Assembly (NCBI GenBank): GCA_016716605.1
Contig: JADJWA010000001.1
Coordinates: forward strand, 248,001-312,000
DNA: 64,000 bases
From: Flavobacteriales bacterium
GTDB lineage: Bacteria; Bacteroidota; Bacteroidia; Flavobacteriales_F; PHOS-HE28
Direction of reading: 5' to 3'
Part shown: positions 42,827-53,000 of the stretch, piece by piece
Numbering within the stretch: position 1 is the first letter of the stretch
Layout of the letters: every line of letters starts with the position of its first letter
Program-made: the position numbers and the translations under genes
The notes under the pieces: generated by a model
Told to the model about the DNA's origin: nothing
What the model saw: only the letters and a program-made list of their open reading frames with translations
Database searches by the model: none

Positions 42827-45484
42827 CTACTCCCCCAGCGTCCGCTTCACTTCTTCGATCACGAAGGCCTCGACGTGGTCGCCGACCTTGATGTCGTTGA
42901 AGTTCTTGATGGAGAGGCCGCACTCGTAGCCGTGGCCCACCTCCTTCACGTCGTCCTTGAAGCGCTTGAGCTCGTTGAGGTCGCCGGTATAGACCACGAT
43001 TCCATCGCGGATGAGGCGCACCTTGTTCTTGCGCTCGATCTTGCCATCGAGCACATAGCAGCCGGCCACGGTGCCCACCTTGCTGATCTTGAAGGTCTCG
43101 CGCACTTCGGCGGTACCGGTGATCTTCTCCACCTCCTTGGGTGCGAGCATGCCTTCCATGGCCTGCTTGATCTCCTCGATGGCGTTGTAGATGATGGAGT
43201 AGAGGCGGATGTCGATCTCCTCGGTCTCGGCCAGCTTGCGCGCACCGGGCGTGGGGCGCACCTGGAAGCCCACGATGATGGCGTTGGAGGCCGTGGCGAG
43301 CAGCACATCGCTTTCGGCGATGGGGCCCACGGCCTTGTGGATCACGTTCACCTTGATCTGCTCGGTGCTGAGCTTGAGCAGCGAATCGGTGAGCGCTTCA
43401 ACCGAACCGTCCACATCGCCTTTGACGATGAGGTTGAGCTCCTTGAAATCGCCGATGGCGAGGCGCCGGCCGATCTCATCAAGGGTGATGTGCTTGTGCG
43501 TGCGGATGCCCTGCTCGCGCTGCAGCTGCTGGCGGCGCGTGGCGATGGCGCGCGCGTCGCGCTCATCCTCGAACACCTGGAAGGCGTCGCCGGCGTTGGG
43601 CGCGCCATCGAGGCCGAGGATCGAGACGGGCGTTGATGGCGGGGCCTCCTGCACCTGCTGGCCGCGCTCGTTGAACATGTTGCGCACGCGGCCGCTGAAC
43701 TGACCGGCCAGGATCACATCGCCCTTGCGCAGCGTTCCGGCATCGACGAGCAGGGTGGTCACATAGCCGCGACCCTGCTCCAGCGTGCTCTCGATCACCA
43801 CGCCGTGGGCGCGCTTGCCGGGATCGGCCTTCAGGTCCAGCAGCTCGGCCTCGAGCAGCACTTTCTCCAGCAATTGGTCCACGCCGGTGCCCTTCTTCGC
43901 GCTGATCTCCTGGGTCTGGAACTTGCCGCCCCACTCCTCCACGAGGATGTTCATCTGCGAAAGCTCCTCACGGATCTTGTCCGCGTTGGCGCCGGGCTTG
44001 TCCATCTTATTGAAGGCGAAGATCATGGGCACGCCTGCGGCTTGCGCGTGGTTGATGGCTTCCCGGGTCTGGGGCATCACGCTGTCGTCTGCCGCGATCA
44101 CGATGATGGCGATGTCGGTGACCTGGGCACCGCGCGCGCGCATGGCGGTGAAGGCCTCGTGGCCGGGCGTATCGAGGAAGGCGATGCGCTTGCCGTTGTC
44201 CAGCTCCACGCTGTACGCGCCGATGTGCTGCGTGATGCCTCCTGCCTCACCGGCGATGACGTTGGCTTTGCGGACGTAGTCGAGCAGGGAGGTCTTTCCG
44301 TGATCCACGTGGCCCATCACGGTGACGATCGGCGCACGGGTAATCACGCGCGCGGGATCATCCTCTTCCGCCTGCACGTCCTGCTGCACATCGGCACCCA
44401 CGAATTCAACCTTGAAACCGTATTCCTCGGCGATCACGGCGAGGGTCTCGGCATCGAGCCGCTGGTTGATGCTCACCATCATGCCCAACGCGAAGCAGGC
44501 CTTGATGATGTCGGTGACCGGCACGTTCATCATGCTGGCCAACTCGCTGGCGGTCACGAATTCGGTCACTTTCAGCGTTTGGCCGGCGAGTTCTCGTGCG
44601 GCCTGCTCCTCCTCGAATCGCTGGTAGCGTGCATCGCGCTTCTCCCGGCGCATCTTGGCGCCCCGGCTCTTTCCGCCGGTGAGGCGCGCGAGGGTCTCGC
44701 TCACCTTCTTCTTCACGGCGTTCTCATCCAACTCGCCGGGGCGCGGAGCGGTGCGCTGCTCGGCCTGCACGGCGCGATCGACATTCACCGGGCCGGGCTT
44801 CACCAGGCGTTTGCGCTTGCCCCGTTCATGATCAGGCTTCTCCGCTGGCTTCCGCTCCTTCTCCACGGGCAGCTCGATCTTGCCCATTTGCTTCACGCCA
44901 GCGAGCTTCTGCACATTCACGCGGATGGTCTCGGGCTCGGCTGGCGGTTCAGGCGCGGGAGCAGCAGCCGGAGGTGCAGAGGCCGGAGCTTCGGCCGGGG
45001 CCTCAGCTGCCGGTTCAGGCTTCTTCTTCGTGGACTTCTTGGGCGCAGTGAGATCGATCTTGCCAACCGCCTTCGGGCCGGCCGCCTTCTGCGCTTTCGC
45101 TTTGATGACCTCTGGCTCGGGAGCCGGAGCCTCAGCCGGCGCAACCGCCTTCGCAGGTTCGGCAGCTGGCGGCGCTTCCGGTGCGGCCGCTGCCGGCTCT
45201 TCCTTCGCTTTCGGCTTGGGCTCGGCTTTCGCGGCGGTGCCCAGCACGATGGTCTCGCGCTCCTGCCGCTGCTGAACGGTCTGCTGCGCTTGGGCCTTGA
45301 TCTCCTTGTCCTTCCCGAATTCTGCTTCCAGCAGGTCGTACTGGGCCGTGGTGATCTTCCCGTTGGGGTTGCTCTCCACCGCATGGCCCTTCGTGGCCAG
45401 GAACTCCACCACCGTGTGCAGCCCGAGGTTGAACTCGCGCGTCACCTTGCTCAATCGTATGCCCTTCTCCGTCGCTTCGCTCAT
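42827..45484 (-). CDS. infB: Translation initiation factor IF-2
   Basis: GTPase that brings initiator tRNA to the 30S subunit. 885 residues from ATG 45484 (MSEATEKGIRLSKVTREFNL); the frame continues upstream without homology. N-terminal IF2 domain (about 1-60), a long Ala/Pro/Glu/Lys-rich linker (about 85-290), a second IF2_N part (TLKVTEFVTASELASMMNVP), and the GTPase: VMGHVDHGKTSLLDYV (G1), DTPGHEAFTAMRARG (G3), NKMDKPGAN (G4). C-terminal domains follow to ERTLGE-like VKRTLGE. Last gene of rimP-nusA-infB. Confidence 0.97.
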   Translation of the reverse strand: MSEATEKGIRLSKVTREFNLGLHTVVEFLATKGHAVESNPNGKITTAQYDLLEAEFGKDKEIKAQAQQTVQQRQERETIVLGTAAKAEPKPKAKEEPAAAAPEAPPAAEPAKAVAPAEAPAPEPEVIKAKAQKAAGPKAVGKIDLTAPKKSTKKKPEPAAEAPAEAPASAPPAAAPAPEPPAEPETIRVNVQKLAGVKQMGKIELPVEKERKPAEKPDHERGKRKRLVKPGPVNVDRAVQAEQRTAPRPGELDENAVKKKVSETLARLTGGKSRGAKMRREKRDARYQRFEEEQAARELAGQTLKVTEFVTASELASMMNVPVTDIIKACFALGMMVSINQRLDAETLAVIAEEYGFKVEFVGADVQQDVQAEEDDPARVITRAPIVTVMGHVDHGKTSLLDYVRKANVIAGEAGGITQHIGAYSVELDNGKRIAFLDTPGHEAFTAMRARGAQVTDIAIIVIAADDSVMPQTREAINHAQAAGVPMIFAFNKMDKPGANADKIREELSQMNILVEEWGGKFQTQEISAKKGTGVDQLLEKVLLEAELLDLKADPGKRAHGVVIESTLEQGRGYVTTLLVDAGTLRKGDVILAGQFSGRVRNMFNERGQQVQEAPPSTPVSILGLDGAPNAGDAFQVFEDERDARAIATRRQQLQREQGIRTHKHITLDEIGRRLAIGDFKELNLIVKGDVDGSVEALTDSLLKLSTEQIKVNVIHKAVGPIAESDVLLATASNAIIVGFQVRPTPGARKLAETEEIDIRLYSIIYNAIEEIKQAMEGMLAPKEVEKITGTAEVRETFKISKVGTVAGCYVLDGKIERKNKVRLIRDGIVVYTGDLNELKRFKDDVKEVGHGYECGLSIKNFNDIKVGDHVEAFVIEEVKRTLGE

Positions 45485-45555
45485 GCGGTGGTTGGTTCGG
45501 CTTTCTTGGTTGCTTTCGTGGCCGCCCGTCGTTGGCGGCTGATCATCGGCTCCGC

Positions 45556-46794
45556 TTACGCTTCCAATTCGGCTTTCAGGATGCGGAGCACTTCGGCGAT
45601 GGTCTCTTCCTCCAGGTCGGTGCGCTTCACGAGTTCCTCCGCAGGGATGTCCAGCACGCTGCGTGCGGTATCGCAACCGATGTTCTTCAGCTCGTTGATG
45701 ATCCACTCGTCGATCTCATCGGCGAAATCGTCCAGCGCCACGTCGTCGGTGACCTCATCGGTATCGCGGTACACGTCGATGTCGTATCCGGTGAGACGAC
45801 CAGCGAGCTTGATGTTATGGCCGCCCTTGCCGATGGCGAGCGCCACCTGGTCGGGCTTCATGTAAACCTCGGCGCGCTTGGTCTCGGCGTTCAGCTTGAT
45901 GTCGCCGATCTTGGCGGGGCTGAGCGCGCGCTGGATCAGCAGCTGCTCGTTGGCCGTGTAGTTGATCACGTCGATGTTCTCGTTGCGCAGCTCGCGCACG
46001 ATGCCATGGATGCGCGATCCCTTCATGCCCACGCAGGCGCCAACCGGATCGATGCGGTCATCGTAGCTCTCCACGGCCACCTTGGCGCGCTCCCCGGGTT
46101 CGCGCACGATGCGCTTGATGGTGATCAGGCCGTCAGCCACCTCGGGCACCTCCTGCTCGAACAGCTTCGCCAGGAACTCCGGCGCGGTGCGGCTCAGGAT
46201 CACCTTGGGGCTGTTATTGATCATCTCCACCTTCCACACCACGGCGCGCACGGTGTCGCCCTTCTTGAAGAAGTCGGTCTTGATGTGCTGGTCCTTGGGC
46301 ATGATCAGCTCGTTGCCCTCGTCATCGATGATCAAGGTCTCGCGCTTCCACACCTGGTAGACCTCGCCGGTGATGATCTCCCCCACGCGTTCCTTGTACT
46401 TGTTGTACAGGTGGTCCTTCTCGAGCTCGGTGATGCGCGCCTGCAGGTTCTGCTTCAGCGCGAGGATGTTGCGCCGCCCGAAGTCCTCGATCTTCACTTC
46501 CTGGCTCACCTCTTCGCCCACCTCGAAGTCGGGGTCGATCTTGCGCGCCTCGCTCAGCTCGATATCCAGGTTGTCGTCCTCGCTGAAGCCGTCCTCCACG
46601 ATCACGCGGTTGAGCCAGACCTCCAGGTCGCCCTTATCCGGGTTGATGATGATATCCACCTTGGCCTCTTCTCCGAAGCGGCGCAGCACCACGCCCTTGA
46701 AGACATCCTCGAGGATGCCCATCATGGTGACGCGATCGATGTTCTTGATGTCCTTGAACTCTCCGAAGGACTCGATGAGGTTGACGGTGGCCAT
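45556..46794 (-). CDS. nusA: Transcription termination/antitermination protein NusA
   Basis: Binds RNA polymerase and modulates pausing, termination and rRNA antitermination. 412 residues. N-terminal domain (about 1-125), S1 domain (about 135-200, VGEIITGEVYQVWKRETLII), KH1 (about 230-300, DPVGACVGMKGSRIHGIVRE) and KH2 (VALAIGKGGHNIKLAGRLTG), then a short acidic tail with one helix-hairpin-helix-like part (EELVKRTDLEEETIAEVLRI). The tail is shorter than the double acidic repeats of E. coli NusA. It lies 9 bp after rimP. Confidence 0.97.
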   Translation of the reverse strand: MATVNLIESFGEFKDIKNIDRVTMMGILEDVFKGVVLRRFGEEAKVDIIINPDKGDLEVWLNRVIVEDGFSEDDNLDIELSEARKIDPDFEVGEEVSQEVKIEDFGRRNILALKQNLQARITELEKDHLYNKYKERVGEIITGEVYQVWKRETLIIDDEGNELIMPKDQHIKTDFFKKGDTVRAVVWKVEMINNSPKVILSRTAPEFLAKLFEQEVPEVADGLITIKRIVREPGERAKVAVESYDDRIDPVGACVGMKGSRIHGIVRELRNENIDVINYTANEQLLIQRALSPAKIGDIKLNAETKRAEVYMKPDQVALAIGKGGHNIKLAGRLTGYDIDVYRDTDEVTDDVALDDFADEIDEWIINELKNIGCDTARSVLDIPAEELVKRTDLEEETIAEVLRILKAELEA

Positions 46795-46803
46795 GGCCAG
46801 GGA

Positions 46804-47268
46804 TCAGTTGAACGTGATGGTTGATTGAGTGCTCTTGATGTCGGCGAGGGGCACAGTGGTGAGCTCATCGTCGAGTTTCGGCGGACGGCCTTTCACCTTG
46901 CTGGGGTGCTGGATGCGAAGGCCAAGGGTGCTACCGTTCAGTTCGGCCAGTTGCCCATGGAGCGCGCGGCCATCATGCAGCGTGATATCGACGATGCGGC
47001 CCACGTGCTTCTGGTACTGGCGCATCACCTTGAAGGGACGGCCCATGCCAGGGCTGCTGAACTGCAATTCGTAGTTATCAGCCACCGTGCCCAGGTCGTC
47101 GCGCACGGCCTTGTTCAGCGCGGCCAGCTCGTTCAGGGTGATGGCGCGGTCGTCGTCCACCTCCACCACCAGCTTGTTGCCAGGGCGCAACTCCACCGCC
47201 ACCAGAAAGTGCGTGGTGCCTTCCAGATGCTGTTCGACCAATTGCTTCACGTGCGCTTCCGTGATCAT
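46804..47268 (-). CDS. rimP: Ribosome maturation factor RimP
   Basis: Helps assembly of the 30S subunit. 154 residues from ATG 47268 (MITEAHVKQLVEQHLEGTTH); an in-frame TTG 30 bp upstream lies next to a terminator T-run and is unlikely. N-terminal RimP domain with VAVELRPGNKLVVEVDDDRA and LQFSSPGMGRPFKV (the conserved SPGxxRPL-type loop), and an SH3-like C-terminal domain. First gene of rimP-nusA-infB; an intrinsic terminator sits 33 bases before its ATG in the same direction. Confidence 0.95.
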   Translation of the reverse strand: MITEAHVKQLVEQHLEGTTHFLVAVELRPGNKLVVEVDDDRAITLNELAALNKAVRDDLGTVADNYELQFSSPGMGRPFKVMRQYQKHVGRIVDITLHDGRALHGQLAELNGSTLGLRIQHPSKVKGRPPKLDDELTTVPLADIKSTQSTITFN

Positions 47269-47296
47269 ATCCGCCTGATGCTCAATGGGCTTCAAC

Positions 47297-47320
47297 AAAA
47301 AAGAGGGGCGGTCCCCTCTT
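47297..47320 (-). terminator. Intrinsic terminator in the rimP leader (possible attenuator)
   Basis: On the minus strand AAGAGGGG-ACCG-CCCCTCTT forms a perfect 8-bp stem with a 4-base loop and runs into TTTTTT. It ends about 29 bases before the rimP ATG. A -7-like box lies upstream at 47342-47349, so rimP transcripts from it would have to read through this structure. Confidence 0.7.
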
Positions 47321-47693
47321 CCTCTTCCGCCTTAACGGGGGCGAATGTAGGGGTTTGATGCCGTTGGTGAATCCGTGGCACCGAGCCCAAGGCCCGCCAA
47401 CGTCTCTCGGCCACAGGTCAACACGTCCTATTATGCCATTCCGGTGCCGGGCAGGCGCTGGCGATGGATGAATGCAGCAGCGCTGCGGCGTTGAGGTGAA
47501 TGCGGAGAGTGCTTTTCATGCTGCACTCGATTGCTGTTCTCGCATGCGCGAGCTGCGAAGCCGCACGATGCGACGAACCAACCCGTCATGGCAGGTTGAG
47601 GCTATAAGACTTTCGTGTGCAGGGGGCTCCATGCCATGGGCTCCTGCCTCAAGGAGATGCGCATAGCTCGCGCCGGGCCGCGCGGTTCGGGCG
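47321..47693. other. Intergenic region upstream of rimP
   Basis: 373 bp between the leader hairpin of rimP and the lipoprotein gene, both on the minus strand. It contains the box at 47342-47349. Small open frames on either strand have no recognisable product. No repeats or RNA genes seen. Confidence 0.5.
47342..47349 (-). promoter_or_regulatory. -7-like box TACATTCG upstream of the rimP leader
   Basis: Fits TAnnTT(T/C)G. Transcription would begin near 47335 and meet the hairpin at 47320-47301 after about 15 bases. Confidence 0.35.
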
Positions 47694-48215
47694 CTAAACG
47701 TCGGAGGTGCGACGGAACCTGAAGGTGCCGCTGCTGATGTTGGCCTGCATGCCGGCAGATGCGCCGTTGCTGCGCAGGACCGTGCCGGTGAAGCTGCCCG
47801 TGATGAAGCCGCCCACCTCGCCATAGGCGGTGACCACTACGGTGTTGGTCTGGCTGATGTACAGATGCCCGCTGGTGCGCAGCGAGAAGCTCACCGGGCC
47901 CACGCCGCCGGTGCAGGTGAGCGTGGCCGTCGTGCTCCCGTCGAAGAGCAGCACGAAGCTGTTGTTCGCGTCGGTCATCACGGCTCCACTGGTCTCTGCA
48001 TCTGAAACGGAAAAGGCCGCATTGCCCGATCCGCTTCCAGGGTTGATCGTGATGGTCTGATTTGAGTAACTGTCTCCATCGATCGTGAACATGACCTTGG
48101 GGCCCTCTGCGGCGGTGCTGCTTCCGCTGCCGGAGGGTGAAGGGCTGTCCTCATCCTTCTTGCACGATGTTGCGAGCGCGAACAAGGCGATCGCGAGTAT
48201 GGCGGGGCTTCTCAT
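47694..48215 (-). CDS. Hypothetical lipoprotein
   Basis: 173 residues. Lipoprotein signal MRSPAILAIALFALATSC with lipobox LATSC, then a Ser/Gly/Asp linker (KKDEDSPSPSGSGSSTAAEG). The mature beta-rich domain (about 38-170) has VMFTIDGDSYSNQTITINPG and ends in GGFITGSFTGTVLR...ISSGTFRFRR, a pattern seen in small Bacteroidota lipoproteins such as DUF6252-type ones; I am not certain of the family. It is transcribed away from the beta-barrel gene at 48340, and the shared 124-bp region holds a striking palindrome. Confidence 0.75.
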   Translation of the reverse strand: MRSPAILAIALFALATSCKKDEDSPSPSGSGSSTAAEGPKVMFTIDGDSYSNQTITINPGSGSGNAAFSVSDAETSGAVMTDANNSFVLLFDGSTTATLTCTGGVGPVSFSLRTSGHLYISQTNTVVVTAYGEVGGFITGSFTGTVLRSNGASAGMQANISSGTFRFRRTSDV

Positions 48216-48265
48216 GGTTGCGTCGGATTGGCTGCGAATTAGGCTGTAGCCGAAGGTTGCTGACG

Positions 48266-48300
48266 CGTGTACTAGTACCCCGGGCTAGTTCTAGTACACG
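48266..48300. promoter_or_regulatory. CTAG-rich operator-like palindrome in a divergent promoter region
   Basis: CGTGTACTAG (48266-48275) and CTAGTACACG (48291-48300) form a perfect 10-bp inverted repeat with a 15-base spacer. GTACTAGTAC (48269-48278) is itself palindromic and CTAG occurs three times in 23 bp. It lies between a minus-strand lipoprotein gene and the plus-strand three-gene envelope operon. The 9-bp half GTGTACTAG recurs at 59969-59977 before the response-regulator gene. Confidence 0.5.
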
Positions 48301-48339
48301 GCTGCCAGAAGGCCAAGCCGTCGCTCTTTCGTGGCGATC

Positions 48340-50070
48340 ATGCCATTGAAGCATCCAGTTGCGATCCTCATTGCAGGGCTCTTGCTGCTTACCGGCGATC
48401 CCATGCACGCACAGGACTTGCAGCAACTGGGGCGCAAGGGCGGTGTGAACCTCACCGGCGGGCTGAGCGCGTTCGGGGCCGCCTACACCAGCGACCTCGA
48501 TGATCCGCGCATGGCGCCCTGCACCTGGGGCATCAATGCACGGCTCAACCTCGCCATCTACGACCTGCAGATCCCCTTCAGCTTCGTGTTCAGCGAGAAG
48601 GAGCGCGAGTTCCGACAGCCATTCAACCAGTACGGACTGAGCCCGAGGTACAAATGGGCCACCGCGCACATCGGGCACCGAGGCATGCACTTCAGCGAGC
48701 TCACCATGACAGGCCAACGTTTCTTCGGCGGCGGCCTGGAGCTCACCCCGGGCAGATTCCGCTTCGCTGCCATGTACGGTCGCCTGCGGAAGGAAATCTT
48801 CGCGGACACCACCACCGAGGCGATCGAAGAGCCGGCATTCCTGCGCAACGGGATGGCTGTGAAGGTGGGCGGCGGCACGCAGGCCAGCCATGTGGACCTG
48901 GTGCTTTTCCGCGCCAAGGACGAGTACGACGAGATCGCGCTTCGCAATGGCCGGTACGGGAGCGCATTGCCCGAGGAGAACCTCGTGCTCGGGATCGGCG
49001 CAGCCGTGCAACTGGCCAAGAGCCTTCAATGGCAGCTCGATGCCGCAGGCAGCCTGCACAACGTGGGCGCTGTGCCCGAGGAGCGCACCGGAGACCTGAG
49101 CACGGTGGCCAATGATTACGACTCGCCGCTTTTCAACATGGATGCGCGCTCACGCAGGGGCGTGGCCGTGAAGTCCGGCCTGAGCTACAATGTGCGCGGA
49201 ACCACCTTCTCCGTGAATTACGACCGCATCGACCCGCTCTTCATGACGCTGGGCAACTACTTCTTCCTCCGCGACCTGGAGAACTACCGGGGGGCGGTCG
49301 CCACCGGGCTCTTCAAGCAGAAGCTGCGCGTGAGCGGATCGCTGGGCCTGCAGACGAACAACATCAAGCGTTCCCTCGCCACGCGCACGCAGCGCACCAT
49401 CGGTAGCGCCAGCCTGAGCTACAACAGCGGCAAGGTCTTCTCCGCAACGCTCAGCTGGAGCAACTTCGAGGCAAACGTGCGCAGCGCGTACGAAGCCGCC
49501 GGCACCGATACGCTCACGCTTCGGCAGGTGTCCGAAAACCTCATGCTGAACACCAATCTGCGATTCCGCAATACGGCCACTGGCACTGCGCGAAGCATGG
49601 ACATCGCGCTGGGCTACCAGGGTTTCGTGAACGAAGGCTACCCATCGCAGCCCGCCATGACCACCGTGACCTATACTGCCAGCGCGGGCTACCGCTCGCA
49701 GGTGAAACCGCGTGCCTTCGGCTGGGGCGTTCGAATGACCACCAGCCTGTTCGAGAGCGCAGGCTTCGGCCGGATCAAGTACGGCGCATCCCTCAACGCG
49801 CGCAAGGGATTCAACAAGGACCGAACAGGCCTGAATGCGCGCGCGGCCTTCTACCTGAACCGGGGCGAGCAGTATGGCGGCAGCACTTCATTGATCGCCA
49901 ATGCCGGCGTTGACCAGAAGGTGGGGCAGGGCCACCGCTTTGGCCTGGGCGTGAACTATAACGGCCGAAGTACCAACGAGCGATTCGAGGACAGCCAGTA
50001 CCAGATGCGCGTGCAGCTCACCTACTCCGTGGAGTTCCGCAAGCGCGACCGAAAACCGAACAAGCCATGA
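48340..50070 (+). CDS. Outer-membrane beta-barrel protein of unknown function
   Basis: 576 residues from ATG 48340 (MPLKHPVAILIAGLLLLTGD, signal peptide ending near HAQ); an in-frame GTG at 48331 is an alternative. The mature protein is made of alternating amphipathic strands with Gly/aromatic turns (GRFRFAAMYGRLRKEIF, LGLQTNNIKRSLATRTQRTI, NLRFRNTATGTARSMDIALG) and ends VQLTYSVEFRKRDRKPNKP, as in outer-membrane barrels; the last aromatic strand residue is not terminal. Family not recognised. Its stop overlaps the start of the 2355-residue gene by 4 bp (ATGA), so the two are coupled; it may be the membrane partner of that protein. Confidence 0.78.
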   Translation: MPLKHPVAILIAGLLLLTGDPMHAQDLQQLGRKGGVNLTGGLSAFGAAYTSDLDDPRMAPCTWGINARLNLAIYDLQIPFSFVFSEKEREFRQPFNQYGLSPRYKWATAHIGHRGMHFSELTMTGQRFFGGGLELTPGRFRFAAMYGRLRKEIFADTTTEAIEEPAFLRNGMAVKVGGGTQASHVDLVLFRAKDEYDEIALRNGRYGSALPEENLVLGIGAAVQLAKSLQWQLDAAGSLHNVGAVPEERTGDLSTVANDYDSPLFNMDARSRRGVAVKSGLSYNVRGTTFSVNYDRIDPLFMTLGNYFFLRDLENYRGAVATGLFKQKLRVSGSLGLQTNNIKRSLATRTQRTIGSASLSYNSGKVFSATLSWSNFEANVRSAYEAAGTDTLTLRQVSENLMLNTNLRFRNTATGTARSMDIALGYQGFVNEGYPSQPAMTTVTYTASAGYRSQVKPRAFGWGVRMTTSLFESAGFGRIKYGASLNARKGFNKDRTGLNARAAFYLNRGEQYGGSTSLIANAGVDQKVGQGHRFGLGVNYNGRSTNERFEDSQYQMRVQLTYSVEFRKRDRKPNKP

Positions 50071-53000
50071 ACACCCGGAAACCTTGGCCCACCCTGCGCG
50101 GCACTTTGCTCCTGGTCATCCTGTGCATCGCAGCACGGGCATCAGGCCAATCGTACCCGATGACGGTGACCACCACCGCGCCGCTGCCGCCGCCGCTCAC
50201 TTGGGCCGAGCTCCAAGATCAGGCAGCCGAGGCCACCGTGACCATCAATTCGACGGCCTCCGGCTCCCGATCCGTGACCGCCCTCCTGGTCCTGCGCTGC
50301 GTGGAGCGGGGCATCCTGATCCGCTCCCGGCCGGAATTCGTGCCCAGCCAATGCACTGACATCGATCCCGGGACCACCGTGCTGAACGTGGACGAGCTCG
50401 CCGAGCGATTCGCCGGGGCCGGCATCGGCGAGGGCGACTTCGAGTTCACAGGGATCACTTATGCGCAGATCCGCGATGAGCAACTGCTGCCTGAAGGCTA
50501 TTGGGAGATCTGCGTGCAGCTGCTCGCCTGCCCCGATGGCGAAGCCGTGAGCGCGCCGATTCCTGCCGGTTGCTCCGGTTGGCTGGTGGTGCACCCGCCA
50601 CCGCCGGTGTTCACCAACATCTGCGGCACCACCTTCACCCTGCCAGACGGCCTGCTGAACATCGCGTGGACCTTCAGTCCGCCGCCGGCACTGGCCGATC
50701 GGATCATGTACAGGCTCGATATCGTGCGCATCGATCCGCCCGGCGATCGCGTTGGCGATGCCAATGATGCCATGCTCAGCGCAACGGAACCAGAGCTCTT
50801 CACCGCGGTCTCCGAGGATCTCGTGATGAACATCGAGATCCCCGACCAGCTGATGCTTGATGCGGGGTACTACTATGCGGTGCGCGTGAGCGCGGTGCTC
50901 AACGGCGGCATGGCCGATGAAAGCGCGCTGGTGCGCAGCGAGGTGTGCTCTTTCCTGTACGCCCCCGAAGGCGTGAGCGGCAACGGCGTGCTGCGCGCGG
51001 TGTGGCCGCAGGGCAACGATTGGGTGCCCTTCGACTTCGTGAACATCGTCACCCGCTTCGAGCCATATCGCGACTACACGCGATTCACGTACAGCACCAC
51101 CCTGCGCGAGATCGGCGGCTCGGCACTGCCAGACTATTCGCGCACGCTCAACTGGCCCGACGGCCCGCCGGGTTCGCAGGGCTACGTCTCCTTCGGAGAC
51201 ATCACCGCCTACGAGTCGCAGTTCCTATCGGTTTTCCATCCGAACGGCGCCATCCCGGACAACAGCTTCCAGCGGGGCCGGCGCTACCAGTGGCGCACCA
51301 ATGGCGATTTCACCCTGGGTGGCACCACGGTGCATGGCGATAGCGGCGAAGAGCCGTTCGGCATCGGCATGGGACCCTCGCAACAGCAATCGCCTGCCGA
51401 TGGCGCGATCGTTCCCGCAGGCAATGTGGAATTGCGCTGGCTCACCGCGCTGCCGCCCTCCGAACCGCTGCCGCCCTTCGCGGTGGTGCAGGCCACCATG
51501 GCCGGAGGCACCACCTTCATCGATGGGTGGCATGCCGAGCATTGGCAGATCGAGGTGAGCCGGCGCTCCGATTTCAGCACCATCGCCTACACCACGCACG
51601 GCTCGCTCACCGGCCAGAACTGGTCCATCACCAGCGCGCTGGCTGCGGAGGAAGCATTCGTCAACGACCTGTACAAGGAGCTCAACGCGACAGCCAACCT
51701 CACCGAGGAAGGCACCTACTACTGGCGGCTGCATTGGAAGACGGACCCAGACGACATCACAAGCGCCAACTACAACACCAGCCCGGTTTCGCGCTTCTGC
51801 GTGGGCCATTGCGATGACGAGCCTTCGTCGGAGACCCCGGCCGAGGAGCCTGCGGGCACCTGCGTGAGCGTGTGCCTTGCCGATCCAATCACGAACCTCA
51901 CCGCCGTTGGCGGACTCGATGCGGGCGATATCGTGCGCGTGGGCAAATTCAACATGACGGTGCTCACCGTGAATGGCAGCACCACCTACAGCGGGACCGG
52001 GAAGATCCCCGTGCGCTTCCTCAACGATGTGAACATCATGGTTGAGTTCAGCGAGCTGCGATGGAACAGCGATGGCCGCATGCTCAAAGGCCGCGTGGAG
52101 GCTCGCCATGACTGGAACCCTCCCTCACTCAACACCATCACCAGCGGCATCACGCGGATCCCGAACATGAGCGAGGACGATGTGGAAACGATGAACGGGC
52201 TCATCCAGGATGGCTTACGGCTCGCGAGCATGTTCGATAGCGGCCGTGAGATCGGCATGCCCATCGGGATCGATCGCGAGGTCGGCGACCGGCAGGTCAC
52301 GCTCGGGATCATCAACATGCGCTTCGACTCGCTGCGCGCCTGCCTTGACATGGTGGCCGGCATCGATGTGATGGAGATCCGCACCATGCTCTCCTTCGGC
52401 ATCGGTGATATGTGCTTCACGCCAGACGGCCTCGGCGATGAAGGCCGCGCCTACCTGCCCAACGATGTGCTGGTGACCGGCGATCTGGGCACCGAGTTCC
52501 GTTTCCGTGGCGGCGCCAGCACCGATGTGAGCGATCTCACTTACGTGGATTGGGACTGCTACGGGTTCCGCTGCATGCAAGTGGCGTGCGCCGTGAAGTT
52601 CGATCGCGGCACCATCGTTCCCGAGGGCGACCACGATGAAGCCAGCACCGAAAAGGTGGAGGCACGCTTCAAGTTCCAGGTATGCCGCGAGGCGGTCCAC
52701 GATGGCGCCGTGACGGAATGGAACGTGATGGCCGCCTTCACCATGGACCCTTTCGAGGTGCCCGGCGCCGAGGATTGGGTCTTCACGGTGGAGGAAGCAT
52801 GGCTCGATTGGAGCACGATTGCCAACCCGGAGGGAATCGACTTCCCAGAGGGCTACGACCATCCCGCCATACTCGAAGGTGCCACGCACGAGCTGTGGAA
52901 GGGCTTCTACATGAAGCGGCTGGCCATGCGCACCCCGGAGACCTGGGGCGACGGCACCGGCGCACCGGTGGGGGCTTCGCTGAACAACTTCATGATCGAT

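Noticed and set aside
43805..45865. A 686-codon open frame on the plus strand opposite infB and nusA
   Set aside because: Antisense shadow; both real genes are identified by clear motifs.
47472..47666. A 64-codon plus-strand frame upstream of rimP
   Set aside because: Cys/Arg/Ser-rich low-complexity translation, no start context, no neighbours in the same direction.
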